NCBI RefSeq assembly: GCF_000444875.1
Contig: NC_021985.1
Coordinates: forward strand, 2,675,535-2,739,534
DNA: 64,000 bases
Direction: 5' to 3'
Source of the DNA: Streptomyces collinus Tu 365
GTDB taxonomy: Bacteria; Actinomycetota; Actinomycetes; Streptomycetales; Streptomycetaceae
The notes beneath the pieces were generated by a model. The model was not told the DNA's origin, made no database searches, and saw only the letters and a list, made by a program, of their open reading frames with translations. The position numbers and the translations under genes were made by a program. Within the stretch, counting starts at the first letter, position 1. Each line of letters starts with the position of its first letter. This document shows positions 47,240-55,854 of this stretch, piece after piece.

Positions 47240-48127
47240 GTGTCCGGCAGTTCCGTGTTCCGCCGTGCCCGCACGGTCATGGCGTCGACAGCGGCCTTCG
47301 CCGCGGCCGCGTTCGGTGTGTGGACCGGCCTCGGCAGTGGGTCGGCCCACGCCGCCGGTGCCGTGCCCAGCCCGGACCACGTCGTCGTCGTGGTCTTCGA
47401 GAACCACGCCTACAGCCAGGTCATCGGCTCCGCCAGCGCCCCGTACATCAACTCGCTGAAGTCCGGTGGCGCCAACCTCACCCAGTCCTACGCCATCACC
47501 CACCCCAGCCAGCCGAACTACTTCGCCCTGTTCTCCGGTTCGACGCAGGGCATCACCGACGACAGCTGCTACACCCCCGGTTTCTCCTCGGCGCCGAACC
47601 TCGCCTCCGAGCAGATCGCCGCGGGCCGCAGCTGGGCGAGCTACAACGAGACCCTGCCGAGCCAGGGCTCCACCACGTGCAGCAGCGGCAACTACGCCCG
47701 CAAGCACAACCCCTGGTTCGGTTTCGGCAACGTGCCGACGTCGAGCGCCAGGACCTTCGCCCAGTTCCCCACCGACTACTCGACGCTGCCCCAGATGTCG
47801 TTCGTGGTCCCCGACCTGTGCAGCGACATGCACGACTGCTCCGTGTCGACCGGTGACACCTGGCTGAAGAACAACCTGGGCGCCTACGCCACGTGGGCCA
47901 AGACCCACAACAGCCTGCTCGTCGTCACCTTCGACGAGGACAACCGGCTCAGCGGCAACCGCATCCCGACCGTCCTCTACGGCCAGCCGGTGACCGCCGG
48001 TTCGTCGTCCGCCACCACCTACAACCACTACGACCTGCTGCGCACCCTGGAGGACACCCAGGGCCTGACCGCGCACGCAGGCAACGCGGCCTCCGCCAAG
48101 GACATCACCGGCGTCTGGGCGTCCTGA
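47240..48127 (+). CDS. Secreted acid-phosphatase-like phosphoesterase (PF04185)
   Basis: 295 aa. The GTG at 47240 is chosen because GGAGG sits five bases upstream. Signal peptide about residues 1-40, ending AHAAG. Phosphoesterase motifs: DHVVVVVFENHAYSQVIG (metal-binding Glu-Asn-His), THPSQPNYFALFSGS (Asn near the nucleophile Thr), VVPDLCSDMHDCS and VTFDEDN. It probably releases phosphate outside the cell. Confidence 0.88.
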   Translation: MSGSSVFRRARTVMASTAAFAAAAFGVWTGLGSGSAHAAGAVPSPDHVVVVVFENHAYSQVIGSASAPYINSLKSGGANLTQSYAITHPSQPNYFALFSGSTQGITDDSCYTPGFSSAPNLASEQIAAGRSWASYNETLPSQGSTTCSSGNYARKHNPWFGFGNVPTSSARTFAQFPTDYSTLPQMSFVVPDLCSDMHDCSVSTGDTWLKNNLGAYATWAKTHNSLLVVTFDEDNRLSGNRIPTVLYGQPVTAGSSSATTYNHYDLLRTLEDTQGLTAHAGNAASAKDITGVWAS

Positions 48128-48128
48128 G

Positions 48129-49397
48129 GTGTACGTAGCGGACAGCCGCGCGAGCGCGCGGGCGTCCGCGGACGGTGCCGTCCGGCCCGAGGCCGGGCGG
48201 CGCCGTGCCGCGATCGCCCCCACCGTGCTCGCCCTCGGAACGGTCAGCCTGGTCACCGACGTGTCCTCCGAGATGGTGACGGCGGTGCTGCCCCTGTACC
48301 TGGTGACGGGCCTCGGTCTGTCCCCGCTCGGCTTCGGGCTGCTCGACGGCGTCTACAACGGCTTCTCCGCGCTGGTCCGGCTGGCCGGCGGGCACCTCGC
48401 GGACCGGGGCGGCGGGCGGCACAAGTGGGTGGCCGGGCTCGGCTACGGCGTCTCGGCGCTGTGCAAGCCGCTGCTGCTGGTGGCGCACTCGCTCACGCCC
48501 ATCGGGCTGGTCCTGGCCGCCGACCGCACCGGCAAGGGGCTGCGCACCGCGCCCCGGGACGCGCTGATCTCCCTCTCCAGCACCCCGGAGGGCCGGGGCC
48601 GCGCCTTCGGCGTGCACCGGGCCATGGACACCGCGGGCGCCCTGTTCGGACCGCTGGTGGCGTTCCTGATCCTGCGCGCCACCGTGGACGGCTACGACGC
48701 GGTCTTCACGGTCAGCTTCTGCGTGGCCGTGTTCGGGGTGCTGGTCCTGGTGCTGTTCGTACCGGGCGGGCGGCGCCAGGGCGGTGACGGTGGGGGCGGC
48801 GAACGGCCCACCCTGCGGGCCGCGGTGGGCCTGCTCCGCCGCCGCGACCTGAGCCGGATCACCGTCTGCGCGCTGCTGCTCGGCCTGGCCACGGTCAGCG
48901 ACTCCTTCGTCTACCTGCTGCTGCAGCGCCGGCTCGGCGTCCCCGACCGCTGGTTCGCGCTGCTGCCGCTCGGCACGGCGGCCGCCTTCCTGCTGCTGGC
49001 GGTGCCGCTCGGCCGGCTCGCCGACCGGGTGGGCCGCTGGGCGGTCTTCCTGGGCGGCCACGCGGCCCTGCTCCTCGCCTACGCGCTGCTGCTCACCTCC
49101 TGGCACGGCACGCCCCTGCCCTACGTCGTCCTGGCCCTGCACGGCGGCTTCTACGCGGCCACGGACGGCGTGCTGATGGCGGCGGCCTCCGAGGGCGTCC
49201 CGGCGACGCTGCGCTCCTCCGGCCTCGCCGTCGTGCAGACCGGGCAGGCGCTGGCCCGGTTCGCCTGCTCGCTGCTGTTCGGCGCGGCCTGGACGGTGTG
49301 GGGCGACCGCGCGGCGCTCGCGGGGGCGGTGGTGGCCCTGGCGGTCTGTGCCGCGTTCTCCCTGACCCTGCGCCCGAAAGGCACCGTGCCCGCATGA
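48129..49397 (+). CDS. MFS transporter
   Basis: 422 aa, about twelve membrane helices. It contains the family's DVSSEMVTAVLPLYL, the loop LADRGGGRHKWVAG (motif A-like) and GKGLRTAPRDALIS in helix 5. The type is that of uncharacterised EmrB/nitrate-like carriers often described as UMF-type exporters. GTG start one base after the phosphoesterase stop region; the stop overlaps the next ATG by 4 bases. Confidence 0.88.
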   Translation: MYVADSRASARASADGAVRPEAGRRRAAIAPTVLALGTVSLVTDVSSEMVTAVLPLYLVTGLGLSPLGFGLLDGVYNGFSALVRLAGGHLADRGGGRHKWVAGLGYGVSALCKPLLLVAHSLTPIGLVLAADRTGKGLRTAPRDALISLSSTPEGRGRAFGVHRAMDTAGALFGPLVAFLILRATVDGYDAVFTVSFCVAVFGVLVLVLFVPGGRRQGGDGGGGERPTLRAAVGLLRRRDLSRITVCALLLGLATVSDSFVYLLLQRRLGVPDRWFALLPLGTAAAFLLLAVPLGRLADRVGRWAVFLGGHAALLLAYALLLTSWHGTPLPYVVLALHGGFYAATDGVLMAAASEGVPATLRSSGLAVVQTGQALARFACSLLFGAAWTVWGDRAALAGAVVALAVCAAFSLTLRPKGTVPA

Positions 49398-50413
49398 CCG
49401 TACGCACCCGGATCCTGATCCTGCTGTCGGCCGTCGCGGCCCTCGCGGCGGTCGGGCTGGCGTCCGTCCTGCACGCCTCGGCGCGCGCGGACCGCCGCGA
49501 CCGGCCGCAGGCGGGCGGCCCCCAGGTCACGTCCGGCACGGTGTCCCTGACCGGGCACGGCCGCATGGTCTTCCGCAACATGGCGTGGGGCCCGCACCGC
49601 GACGAACTGACCTCGGTCCCGGCGGCCGGCCCGGCGGGGCCCCGTACCGCCTCCGGCGTCAAGTGCCTGCGGTTCTACGCCGCTTCGGGCACCGGTGTGT
49701 GCCTGCAGGCGGTGCACGGCCCGGTCTCCGACACGTACCGGGCGCTGCTCCTGGACGCCCGTCTGCGCACCCGCCACCACTACGACGTCCCCGGCATCCC
49801 GTCGCGCGCCCGGGTCTCCCCCACCGGGCACTTCGCCGCCTGGACCGCGTTCGTGGGCGGTGACTCGTACGCCGGGACGAACTTCTCCACCCGCACGGCG
49901 ATCGTGGACACCCGCACCGGCGTGCTGATCCCCACCCTGGAGGCCTTCCGGATCGTCCGGGACGGCCACCCGTACCGCGCGGCGGACGCCAACTTCTGGG
50001 GCGTGACGTTCGCCGGCGACGACCGCACGTTCTACGCCACGCTGGCCACGGGCGGGCACACCTACCTGGTCCGCGGCGACCTGCGCGCCCGCACCGTCAC
50101 GACCCTGCACGCGAACGTGGAGTGCCCGTCCCTCTCCCCCGACGGCACCCGTGTCGCCTACAAGAAGCGCGTCGCGGGCCTGTCCAAGGACGCGCCCTGG
50201 CGCCTGTACGTCCTCGACCTGCGCACGATGCACGAGACCCCGCTCGCGGAACCGCGCAGCGTCGACGACCAGGCGGTCTGGAAGGACCCCCGCACGCTCG
50301 TCTACGCCCTGCCCGGCGACTACGGCGCCGACCTCTACGAGATCCCGGCCAACGGCTCGGGCCACCCCCACCGGATCTCCCCGGCGGCGGTGTCACCGGC
50401 GTACCTGCCGTGA
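49394..50413 (+). CDS. Membrane-anchored TolB-like beta-propeller protein
   Basis: 339 aa. One N-terminal membrane anchor (residues 5-27), then repeated beta blades ending with DG/PDG turns: SPTGHFAAWTAF, FAGDDRTFYATLATGG, PSLSPDGTRVAYKKR and WKDPRTLVYALPG. WD40-like TolB repeats of this kind bind other proteins or sugars. Translationally coupled to the MFS gene (ATGA overlap), so it may assist transport. Confidence 0.8.
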   Translation: MTVRTRILILLSAVAALAAVGLASVLHASARADRRDRPQAGGPQVTSGTVSLTGHGRMVFRNMAWGPHRDELTSVPAAGPAGPRTASGVKCLRFYAASGTGVCLQAVHGPVSDTYRALLLDARLRTRHHYDVPGIPSRARVSPTGHFAAWTAFVGGDSYAGTNFSTRTAIVDTRTGVLIPTLEAFRIVRDGHPYRAADANFWGVTFAGDDRTFYATLATGGHTYLVRGDLRARTVTTLHANVECPSLSPDGTRVAYKKRVAGLSKDAPWRLYVLDLRTMHETPLAEPRSVDDQAVWKDPRTLVYALPGDYGADLYEIPANGSGHPHRISPAAVSPAYLP

Positions 50414-50488
50414 GCGGGGCGCCGTCCCCGGCACCCTCACCCGGACGGCCCGGGAGGTCGAGGACATCGAGGCGGCCGCGGGGCTTCG

Positions 50489-50531
50489 GTCAACCAGGGT
50501 TGACGGCAGGGCTGCGTCAACTAAAGTTGAC
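50489..50531 (+). promoter_or_regulatory. Two identical palindromic operators before the small HTH gene
   Basis: GTCAAC-CAGG-GTTGAC (50489-50504) and GTCAAC-TAAA-GTTGAC (50516-50531), start to start 27 bases; the second ends two bases before the ATG. A further half-site GTTGAC is inside the gene at 50541. The spacing suggests autorepression by the encoded HTH protein. Confidence 0.75.
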
Positions 50532-50533
50532 GC

Positions 50534-50764
50534 ATGACCGGAGTTGACATCTCATCGATCACCGAGAACGCCGACCCCCTCGAAGCACTGCGCGAGGCGG
50601 CCGCGCTGCGCCGCCGCCTGGAAGGGCAGGAGGAGGTCCTGGTGCACCGGGCGCGGGTGGCGGGGACGACATGGACGCAGATCGCGGAGGCGCTGGGGGT
50701 GTCGAAGCAGGCCGTGCACAAGAAGTACGGCGGCCGACGCCTGTTCGGCCGGACGGAGGCCTGA
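50534..50764 (+). CDS. Small helix-turn-helix regulator
   Basis: 76 aa. An acidic helix (DPLEALREAAALRRRLEGQEEVLVHRARVAG) then a helix-turn-helix TTWTQIAEALGVSKQAVHKKYGG. No ligand domain. Preceded by twin GTCAAC/GTTGAC palindromes, which it probably binds. The serine hydrolase gene follows five bases after its stop and is likely cotranscribed. Confidence 0.85.
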   Translation: MTGVDISSITENADPLEALREAAALRRRLEGQEEVLVHRARVAGTTWTQIAEALGVSKQAVHKKYGGRRLFGRTEA

Positions 50765-50769
50765 CGATC

Positions 50770-51798
50770 ATGACCTCGCCCCTCGATGATCTGGTACGGC
50801 GAACGGCGCAGCAGCTCGGCGTCCGGCAGCGGGGCGCCATCGTGGTGGGTGCGGTCCGGGACGGGCGGTCCGCACTGCACGGCGCGGATCCCGGCACGCT
50901 GTTCGAGATCGGTTCCGTCACCAAGACGTTCACCGCGCTGGCGCTGGCCCGGCTCACCGTGCGGGGTGCCGTGAGGCTGGACCAACCGCTTCGCGACCTG
51001 CTGCCCCGCGACATCAGGGTTCCGGAACGCGGCGGTGAGGTCATCGAGCTGGCTCACCTGGCGTGCCACACGTCCGGCCTGCCCCGGTTACCCAAAGGCC
51101 TGCTGCCGCGAAGTCTGTTCCGGTCGGACCCCTACGCCGGCTGCACGGGCGAGTTCCTGATGGACGGATTGCGGCGCACCCGTCTGCGATCGGTGCCCGG
51201 CACCAGCTTCCGGTACTCCAATCTGGGTGCGGGCCTGCTCGGACTCGTCCTGGCACGCCACACGGGCACCGACTACGACTCGCTCGTCCAGGCCGAGATC
51301 TGCCGCCCCCTCGGCATGACCGACACTCACGTGGTTCTCGATCAGGGACGCACCGCACGACTGGCGGGCGGCCACTCCCGCAGCGGTCGCCCCCGCCCGC
51401 CCTGGCACTTGGCCGCTCTCGCGGGCGCCGGCGGCCTGCACTCCACGGTGCCCGACCTGCTCACGCTGGCCCGGGCGCAGATGGGCCAGGCGCCCGACGA
51501 ACTCGCCGAAGCCATCGCCCTCACCCACACCACCGCCCACCGCATCAACGACAGAGCCGCCGTCCATCCCGGCTGGATCTCGGCCACCCCGCCCGGCGGC
51601 CGGCACCGGATCCTCTTCCACGACGGCGGCACCGGCGGCTACCGCAGTCTGCTGGCCGTAGCCCCCGAAGCCCGAGCCGCGGTCGTCATCCTCAACGCCA
51701 ACGCCCGGCCCGTGGACCGTCCCGGCCTCGACCTGCTCGCACAGATCATCGCCTCCGGCCCCGATCCCGACCCCGCCCCTGCCGCTCTCGGCGGCTGA
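50770..51798 (+). CDS. Serine hydrolase, class C beta-lactamase/DD-peptidase-like
   Basis: 342 aa. Motifs of the serine beta-lactamase-related family: S-x-x-K in EIGSVTKTF, Y-x-N in FRYSNLG and, near the C terminus, FHDGGTGGYRS in place of KTG. No signal peptide, so it is probably cytoplasmic, an esterase-like or peptidase-like hydrolase. Its stop codon TGA (51796-51798) touches the left attachment-site copy of the integrated element. Confidence 0.85.
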   Translation: MTSPLDDLVRRTAQQLGVRQRGAIVVGAVRDGRSALHGADPGTLFEIGSVTKTFTALALARLTVRGAVRLDQPLRDLLPRDIRVPERGGEVIELAHLACHTSGLPRLPKGLLPRSLFRSDPYAGCTGEFLMDGLRRTRLRSVPGTSFRYSNLGAGLLGLVLARHTGTDYDSLVQAEICRPLGMTDTHVVLDQGRTARLAGGHSRSGRPRPPWHLAALAGAGGLHSTVPDLLTLARAQMGQAPDELAEAIALTHTTAHRINDRAAVHPGWISATPPGGRHRILFHDGGTGGYRSLLAVAPEARAAVVILNANARPVDRPGLDLLAQIIASGPDPDPAPAALGG

Positions 51799-51886
51799 CT
51801 ACAGCACCGGCAGGTTCTTCCGCAGCTCGAAGGCCGTGACCTCGGAGCGGTACTCCTCCCACTCGCTCTTCTTGTTGCGGAGGAAG
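51797..51886. repeat. attL: residual 3' end of glnA2
   Basis: 90 bp matching 60960-61049 in the same orientation, with 84 identities and a 31-bp exact core (51814-51844). Read on the minus strand it encodes the last residues of GlnA2 (ending RKNLPVL) with no amino-acid change, since all six differences are synonymous. It is the host gene's original 3' end, displaced when the element inserted. Confidence 0.9.
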
Positions 51887-52437
51887 TGACGTCGGCCCGA
51901 ACCGGCCTCAGCCGATTCACGTTGCCGCAGCGCCGGCCTGCGATCGAACAGTCGCCGTTGGTCGTTGTCGGTAGTCGTGGGCCGCCCTTCGACGGCCCAT
52001 AGACGGCCCAGCCCATCGCGTACGGCAGATTTGCAGTCGCCCGAAGAACACTCCTTCTGAACGGCACTGACCTGTGCAGATGAGTGAGTCGAGAGGAGGC
52101 TCGACCGCAGCGTACGGGCTAGGAGACCGCTCCGACGCCAGGGGAACCTCCGGCTTCGAGTGGCAGGGCCGCAGGTCAGAGTGTCGTGAACGCGCCCCAG
52201 CGCTGTACGAGAAATGGCCCGCCTACAACCCAGGCACGTCTCGTCCGGGCACCCAAGGTCTGAGCGTCGCCCCCATGCAGCGGTCCAAAGACAGCCGCCC
52301 TCACTGCCGACAGCACCCGCGGACTGCGCCCCAACCGACAGCTGGCCCCATCCCAGGTGACGACCTCGTAGAGTCCATGCCACTGAATACGTGCAAACCT
52401 ATCGCGGGCCTCGGCTACTCGCTGGCAAGCTGCTGCC
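51887..52437. other. 551-base non-coding left end of the element
   Basis: No supported gene. Open frames here (both strands) lack ribosome sites and family resemblance; the minus-strand one merely reads into the glnA2 remnant. It contains the left arm-type repeat at 51992-52010. Confidence 0.6.
51992..52010 (+). repeat. Left copy of 19-bp inner repeat (arm-type site candidate)
   Basis: ACGGCCCATAGACGGCCCA; the counterpart at 60858-60876 differs by one base. Each is about 85-105 bases from its attachment copy, as expected for integrase arm-binding sites. Each copy itself contains ACGGCCCA twice. Confidence 0.7.
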
Positions 52438-53244
52438 ATGGCAAACCACCTCATCAGGGATCTGCGCACCATCGCTAAGGGACTACCCGAGGATCCAGCG
52501 CAATGGCCGCACATCCCATGCCCTACTTGCCACAGAGGCGGGTTGACTCCCATTGCCGAATCTCTCGTCTTGGAGGAATCGGAGACGAGTAAATCTTGGC
52601 GACAGCACGACGATTGGGAACCGGACTGGATCAGCGGAGGTTTCCACTGTCTACTGCGCTGCCGTATCAAAGATTGCGACGTGACAAGAGTTGTAGGGCG
52701 AATGGATCTCACTCCTGATTACGACGAATTCGGTCGTTGGTACGGGCAATACAAAAAGCGTCTCACACCAGAAATCTTCTCACCGCCATTGCCTTTGATC
52801 GAAAGTCGAGACGTCTGTACCGAAAAGGTAGGGGAGCGGATTGACGCCGCAGCCAAGGTGATATGGATAGACCCCAGTTCCGCCGCAAACCGCCTACGCT
52901 CAGCCGCCGAAGCGCTAATGGATGACCAAGGGATACCTCGAAAGGGCATCGATACCAGGGGAAGTAGTCGCCCTATCTCGTTGCATGAGCGTATCAATAA
53001 CTGGAAGGCTGTTAAACCGGACTACACGGAGCCAGCCGAGCTCCTGCTGGCAGTTAAGTGGATCGGCAACGTAGGCAGCCATGACGACCGGCTACGCTTG
53101 GCAGACGTACTGGACGGCGTGGAAATCTTGGACCATCTCCTTACTTTCGTGTATGACACGACGAAGGATGAAATCAAAAAGCGGGCAGCCGAGATCACAG
53201 CACGAAAGGGAATACCAGCCAACAGGGTCCATCGCGGGAACTGA
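52438..53244 (+). CDS. DUF4145-domain protein with N-terminal zinc-binding cysteines
   Basis: 268 aa. N-terminal C28-x2-C31 plus C71, C75 and C80 look like a zinc ribbon. The C-terminal half (about 140-245) fits DUF4145: RLRSAAEALMDDQGI, LHERINNW, LLLAVKWIGNVGSHD and LADVLDGVEILDHLLTFVYD. DUF4145 is common next to restriction and other defence genes and is related to HEPN-like helical folds; a direct activity is not established. AT-richer than the chromosome. First of three cargo genes on the plus strand. Confidence 0.8.
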   Translation: MANHLIRDLRTIAKGLPEDPAQWPHIPCPTCHRGGLTPIAESLVLEESETSKSWRQHDDWEPDWISGGFHCLLRCRIKDCDVTRVVGRMDLTPDYDEFGRWYGQYKKRLTPEIFSPPLPLIESRDVCTEKVGERIDAAAKVIWIDPSSAANRLRSAAEALMDDQGIPRKGIDTRGSSRPISLHERINNWKAVKPDYTEPAELLLAVKWIGNVGSHDDRLRLADVLDGVEILDHLLTFVYDTTKDEIKKRAAEITARKGIPANRVHRGN

Positions 53245-53355
53245 TGGATTGTACCTCAAAAGCACCCCTAACTTTCCTACCGGCACCCGAAACGCCCTTG
53301 CACGAGCCAGCAAAAGTTCCCCATTAGGCCCCTATTTTGAAGCTTCGGATCGGTG

Positions 53356-54204
53356 ATGACAGAGCCAGCCAACGCACCCATTGATGCCGAAACTACTGAC
53401 GTACTCATCCAGCATCGCCGCAACATTGCCGATCTTAAGCAGCGCATCAGGAATCGCCATTTACAGGTTCTGGGGCTTTACGGAACCCCAATTGTCATCC
53501 TCGTCGCGCTCACCACGTGGGTAGGCTTGAAAATTTCCTTTTGGTTGCACTCGAATACCCCAGACGCAATCGACAACATAACCAGCATTGCCGTTCTGCT
53601 ATCAGCGATATCTTTCATCGTTCAGGCTGTCGCAGAATTCAGCAACGACCTCAATGTCTGGAGGGACCGCAAAACCCCAGTCAAGAAACTCAGGCTTGAA
53701 CTCTCACTAGCTGAAGAGCGTCATGTCCTGGAAGCCAGGCGACGCACCCCTCCCCCGATTGATCGGCAGGCGACCTACAGGGAGCGACTTCCAGGTGAGA
53801 TAGCTCGGCTACGCCAGGAGTCACGGTATTACCGACGCATACACCTCTTCATGCAGTGGATGCTATTCATTAGTTCAGCGGCTATTTCTGCCGTGACCGC
53901 TTGGTATGATCCGCCGCAGCCAGCAAAGGGAGCGCTCATCTGCCTGGGCTTTGCAGTTACAGTGATCACCGCTGCAGCAGGCTACTTCAAGCCCCGCGAA
54001 AGAGCTTTCAACCTCCAACTCACGGCCGACAGCATAGAGCAGAACGCCACGGCTCTAGAGCTTGGAATTCCGCCGTACGATGCCGTCGAAGAGAAGCGAA
54101 ATCTAGCTCTCTTTGCCACCACGGTCGAGGACCTGCGAGCAGAACAACGCATGCGAGAACAACAACTCGATCAGCCTCAGCAGGGCCAGCAGCAAGTAAT
54201 TTGA
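53356..54204 (+). CDS. DUF4231 (SLATT-like) membrane protein
   Basis: 282 aa. Two pairs of membrane helices: about residues 40-95 and, in the conserved core, RYYRRIHLFMQWMLFISSAAISAVTAWYD...ALICLGFAVTVITAAAGYFKPRERAFNLQLTADSIEQNATALELGIPPYD (about 170-255, quoted in part). The second part is the DUF4231/SLATT signature; SLATT proteins are predicted pore-forming effectors of nucleotide-signalling defence systems. ATG at 53356; a GTG just before it is in frame. The C-terminal tail is Gln-rich. Confidence 0.75.
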   Translation: MTEPANAPIDAETTDVLIQHRRNIADLKQRIRNRHLQVLGLYGTPIVILVALTTWVGLKISFWLHSNTPDAIDNITSIAVLLSAISFIVQAVAEFSNDLNVWRDRKTPVKKLRLELSLAEERHVLEARRRTPPPIDRQATYRERLPGEIARLRQESRYYRRIHLFMQWMLFISSAAISAVTAWYDPPQPAKGALICLGFAVTVITAAAGYFKPRERAFNLQLTADSIEQNATALELGIPPYDAVEEKRNLALFATTVEDLRAEQRMREQQLDQPQQGQQQVI

Positions 54205-54258
54205 AGTCCACCACGCCGTTCCCGTTGCATGTCCGAACCTTTATGAGCCGGTGGAATC

Positions 54259-55425
54259 ATGGAAATATTCAGTCGGATCGATCTATCCGTCCCTCCTGCG
54301 CGGCGTGCTGGACTGGGCATCGGAGATGAGGCAAGAGTAAATCTTACGAATGCGCTGCGACCCTTGGACCTCGTGATCGAGGAAGTCCAGCGAACTCTTC
54401 TATACGTCTCTCGCAGCTATTGGCCGAGAATTGACGATCGAGCACGGACTTCGATTTTCAATCACGCTATCAATGACTTCAATTCACTGATTGATCAGTT
54501 GCGGGAGGGAGATGGGCGGAACTGTGCCAGAACTTCCCGCTCCCTGTACGAGCACCTCGTAAACTACTGTTGGGTGGCCGCTTACGAAGAAGCCAAAGAG
54601 CGATATGTTGCACACGAGTCGATAACACTCGACCTGCTTGCGAAAATGCGGCGCGGTGTGATGCTTCTGAGCAACGTTCAGCGAAAACGGGAGTTGCATC
54701 GCCTCAATAAAATGGAGCGCAGCAGCAGGTCAAAAGTGCAAGCCGCTTGCAAGCAGTACGGGCCATCATTTACGCGTGATTGGGCGGCGGTTAGTATTCG
54801 TGAGCGGGCTGAAATCTGTGGATTTGGCTCCTCTTACGATACATACAGGCTGCTGTCTCAGGTGACACATGGAAGCTTCGGCGGAACCCTGGGCACCCGG
54901 AGAGAGGGGCAAGGGCTGCCTATTCACCGTGTAGGGCCCTCCCTTGAGTTGGCCGTGCTCGCATATCCCGAAGGGTTGTCATTTTTTCGGGACTTGTGTC
55001 GCCGGATTGAGGTTCTTGACGGGGTTGACGCGCACGAGTTGATTGACTCCATCAATCGTCTCATTCAGGCGTGGCCCATTTACAAGAACGCCTGTGAATG
55101 GCTTGATAAGCAACTTTGGCCGGATCGTCCGCCCATGCGGCCAACCGCTATCTTGGCTCTGTACCCAGGTGGCGGGGCGCGGTGGTTCCTCTGGGAACCA
55201 GAGTTTTCGGTCGTTGCGCCAGCCCCTCCACCTCAGGATGCAAAAGCCCATGAAGCTGGAGCGAGAAGGCATCTGGGAACAAGCGTCCCTGACTACTTCA
55301 AGGTGAACCTTGACGGTAAACCCGTCACCGTTGCGGTACATGGTGTGCCGCTTACAGTGAGCTCAAAAAGTAGATGGTATCCCGCAGAGTCAATACTGCA
55401 AGAGCCTGAGCGGGCGCAGGATTAG
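54259..55425 (+). CDS. DUF5677-domain protein
   Basis: 388 aa, mainly helical, with no signal peptide. The core (about 35-275) fits DUF5677: IFNHAINDFNSLIDQLREGDGRNCARTSRSLYEHLVNYCWVA, YRLLSQVTHGSFGGTL and LIDSINRLIQAW. RSLYEH gives an R-x4-H arrangement like the catalytic motif of HEPN ribonucleases, but this is a guess from pattern only. The C-terminal 90 residues form a separate beta-like domain. Low-GC codon use. Third gene of the cargo cluster. Confidence 0.68.
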   Translation: MEIFSRIDLSVPPARRAGLGIGDEARVNLTNALRPLDLVIEEVQRTLLYVSRSYWPRIDDRARTSIFNHAINDFNSLIDQLREGDGRNCARTSRSLYEHLVNYCWVAAYEEAKERYVAHESITLDLLAKMRRGVMLLSNVQRKRELHRLNKMERSSRSKVQAACKQYGPSFTRDWAAVSIRERAEICGFGSSYDTYRLLSQVTHGSFGGTLGTRREGQGLPIHRVGPSLELAVLAYPEGLSFFRDLCRRIEVLDGVDAHELIDSINRLIQAWPIYKNACEWLDKQLWPDRPPMRPTAILALYPGGGARWFLWEPEFSVVAPAPPPQDAKAHEAGARRHLGTSVPDYFKVNLDGKPVTVAVHGVPLTVSSKSRWYPAESILQEPERAQD

Positions 55426-55854
55426 GCTGCGGTGCAGCACAGCAGGCGTATGGCCGGGCTCGGCAGCAACGAAGGGGGCGCCTTTTGCCGGCGACTGCGG
55501 GTGCTGAGTGAATCACTCCGGCATGCTCAGCGCCCGCCGCGTCGTTCCCAGGGCCGGGGGACGAAAAGTTCCCACGCCTGAAGGCTGATGGCGCCCTGAG
55601 GCTGACGAGTCGATCGCTTGGCTCGCGGGTGTTGACGGGTGCTTACAGTCCCGTTGCCCTCCACCGATGCCGCTCATCACCGCTTTGGCGCCAGTCCGTC
55701 TTCGAGACTAGACGGATGGAACAGCTAGTGCAGCTCCGCGCTTGTTGACCCGCCCCCTACCGACCGAAGGTGAGCTGCAGGACCCGGGCCTCTCTCCACA
55801 GCGGCGGGCAGTCATGGGAGCCTTGGGACGACGAAGGCGAACGAAGGAGAGCGA
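55426..55854. promoter_or_regulatory. 429-base intergenic region upstream of the GntR gene
   Basis: No gene seen. It holds CCGTCT-N8-AGACGG (55696-55715) and, overlapping it, ACTAG...CTAGT, inverted repeats that could be operators of the GntR-like repressor encoded 140 bases downstream. GC content returns to the host level here. Confidence 0.4.

Noticed and set aside
50534..50764. Antitoxin role for the 76-aa HTH protein paired with the following gene
   Set aside because: The partner is a 342-aa serine hydrolase with beta-lactamase motifs, not a toxin family; a regulator-enzyme operon is simpler.
51799..52383. Minus-strand frame ending in the GlnA2 C-terminal peptide
   Set aside because: Only the last 29 codons are glnA2-derived (the attL remnant); the preceding part is non-coding element sequence joined by the insertion.
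52074..52478. Plus-strand 134-codon frame in the left end of the element
   Set aside because: No ribosome site, mixed composition without domain, and it overlaps the start of the better-supported DUF4145 gene.
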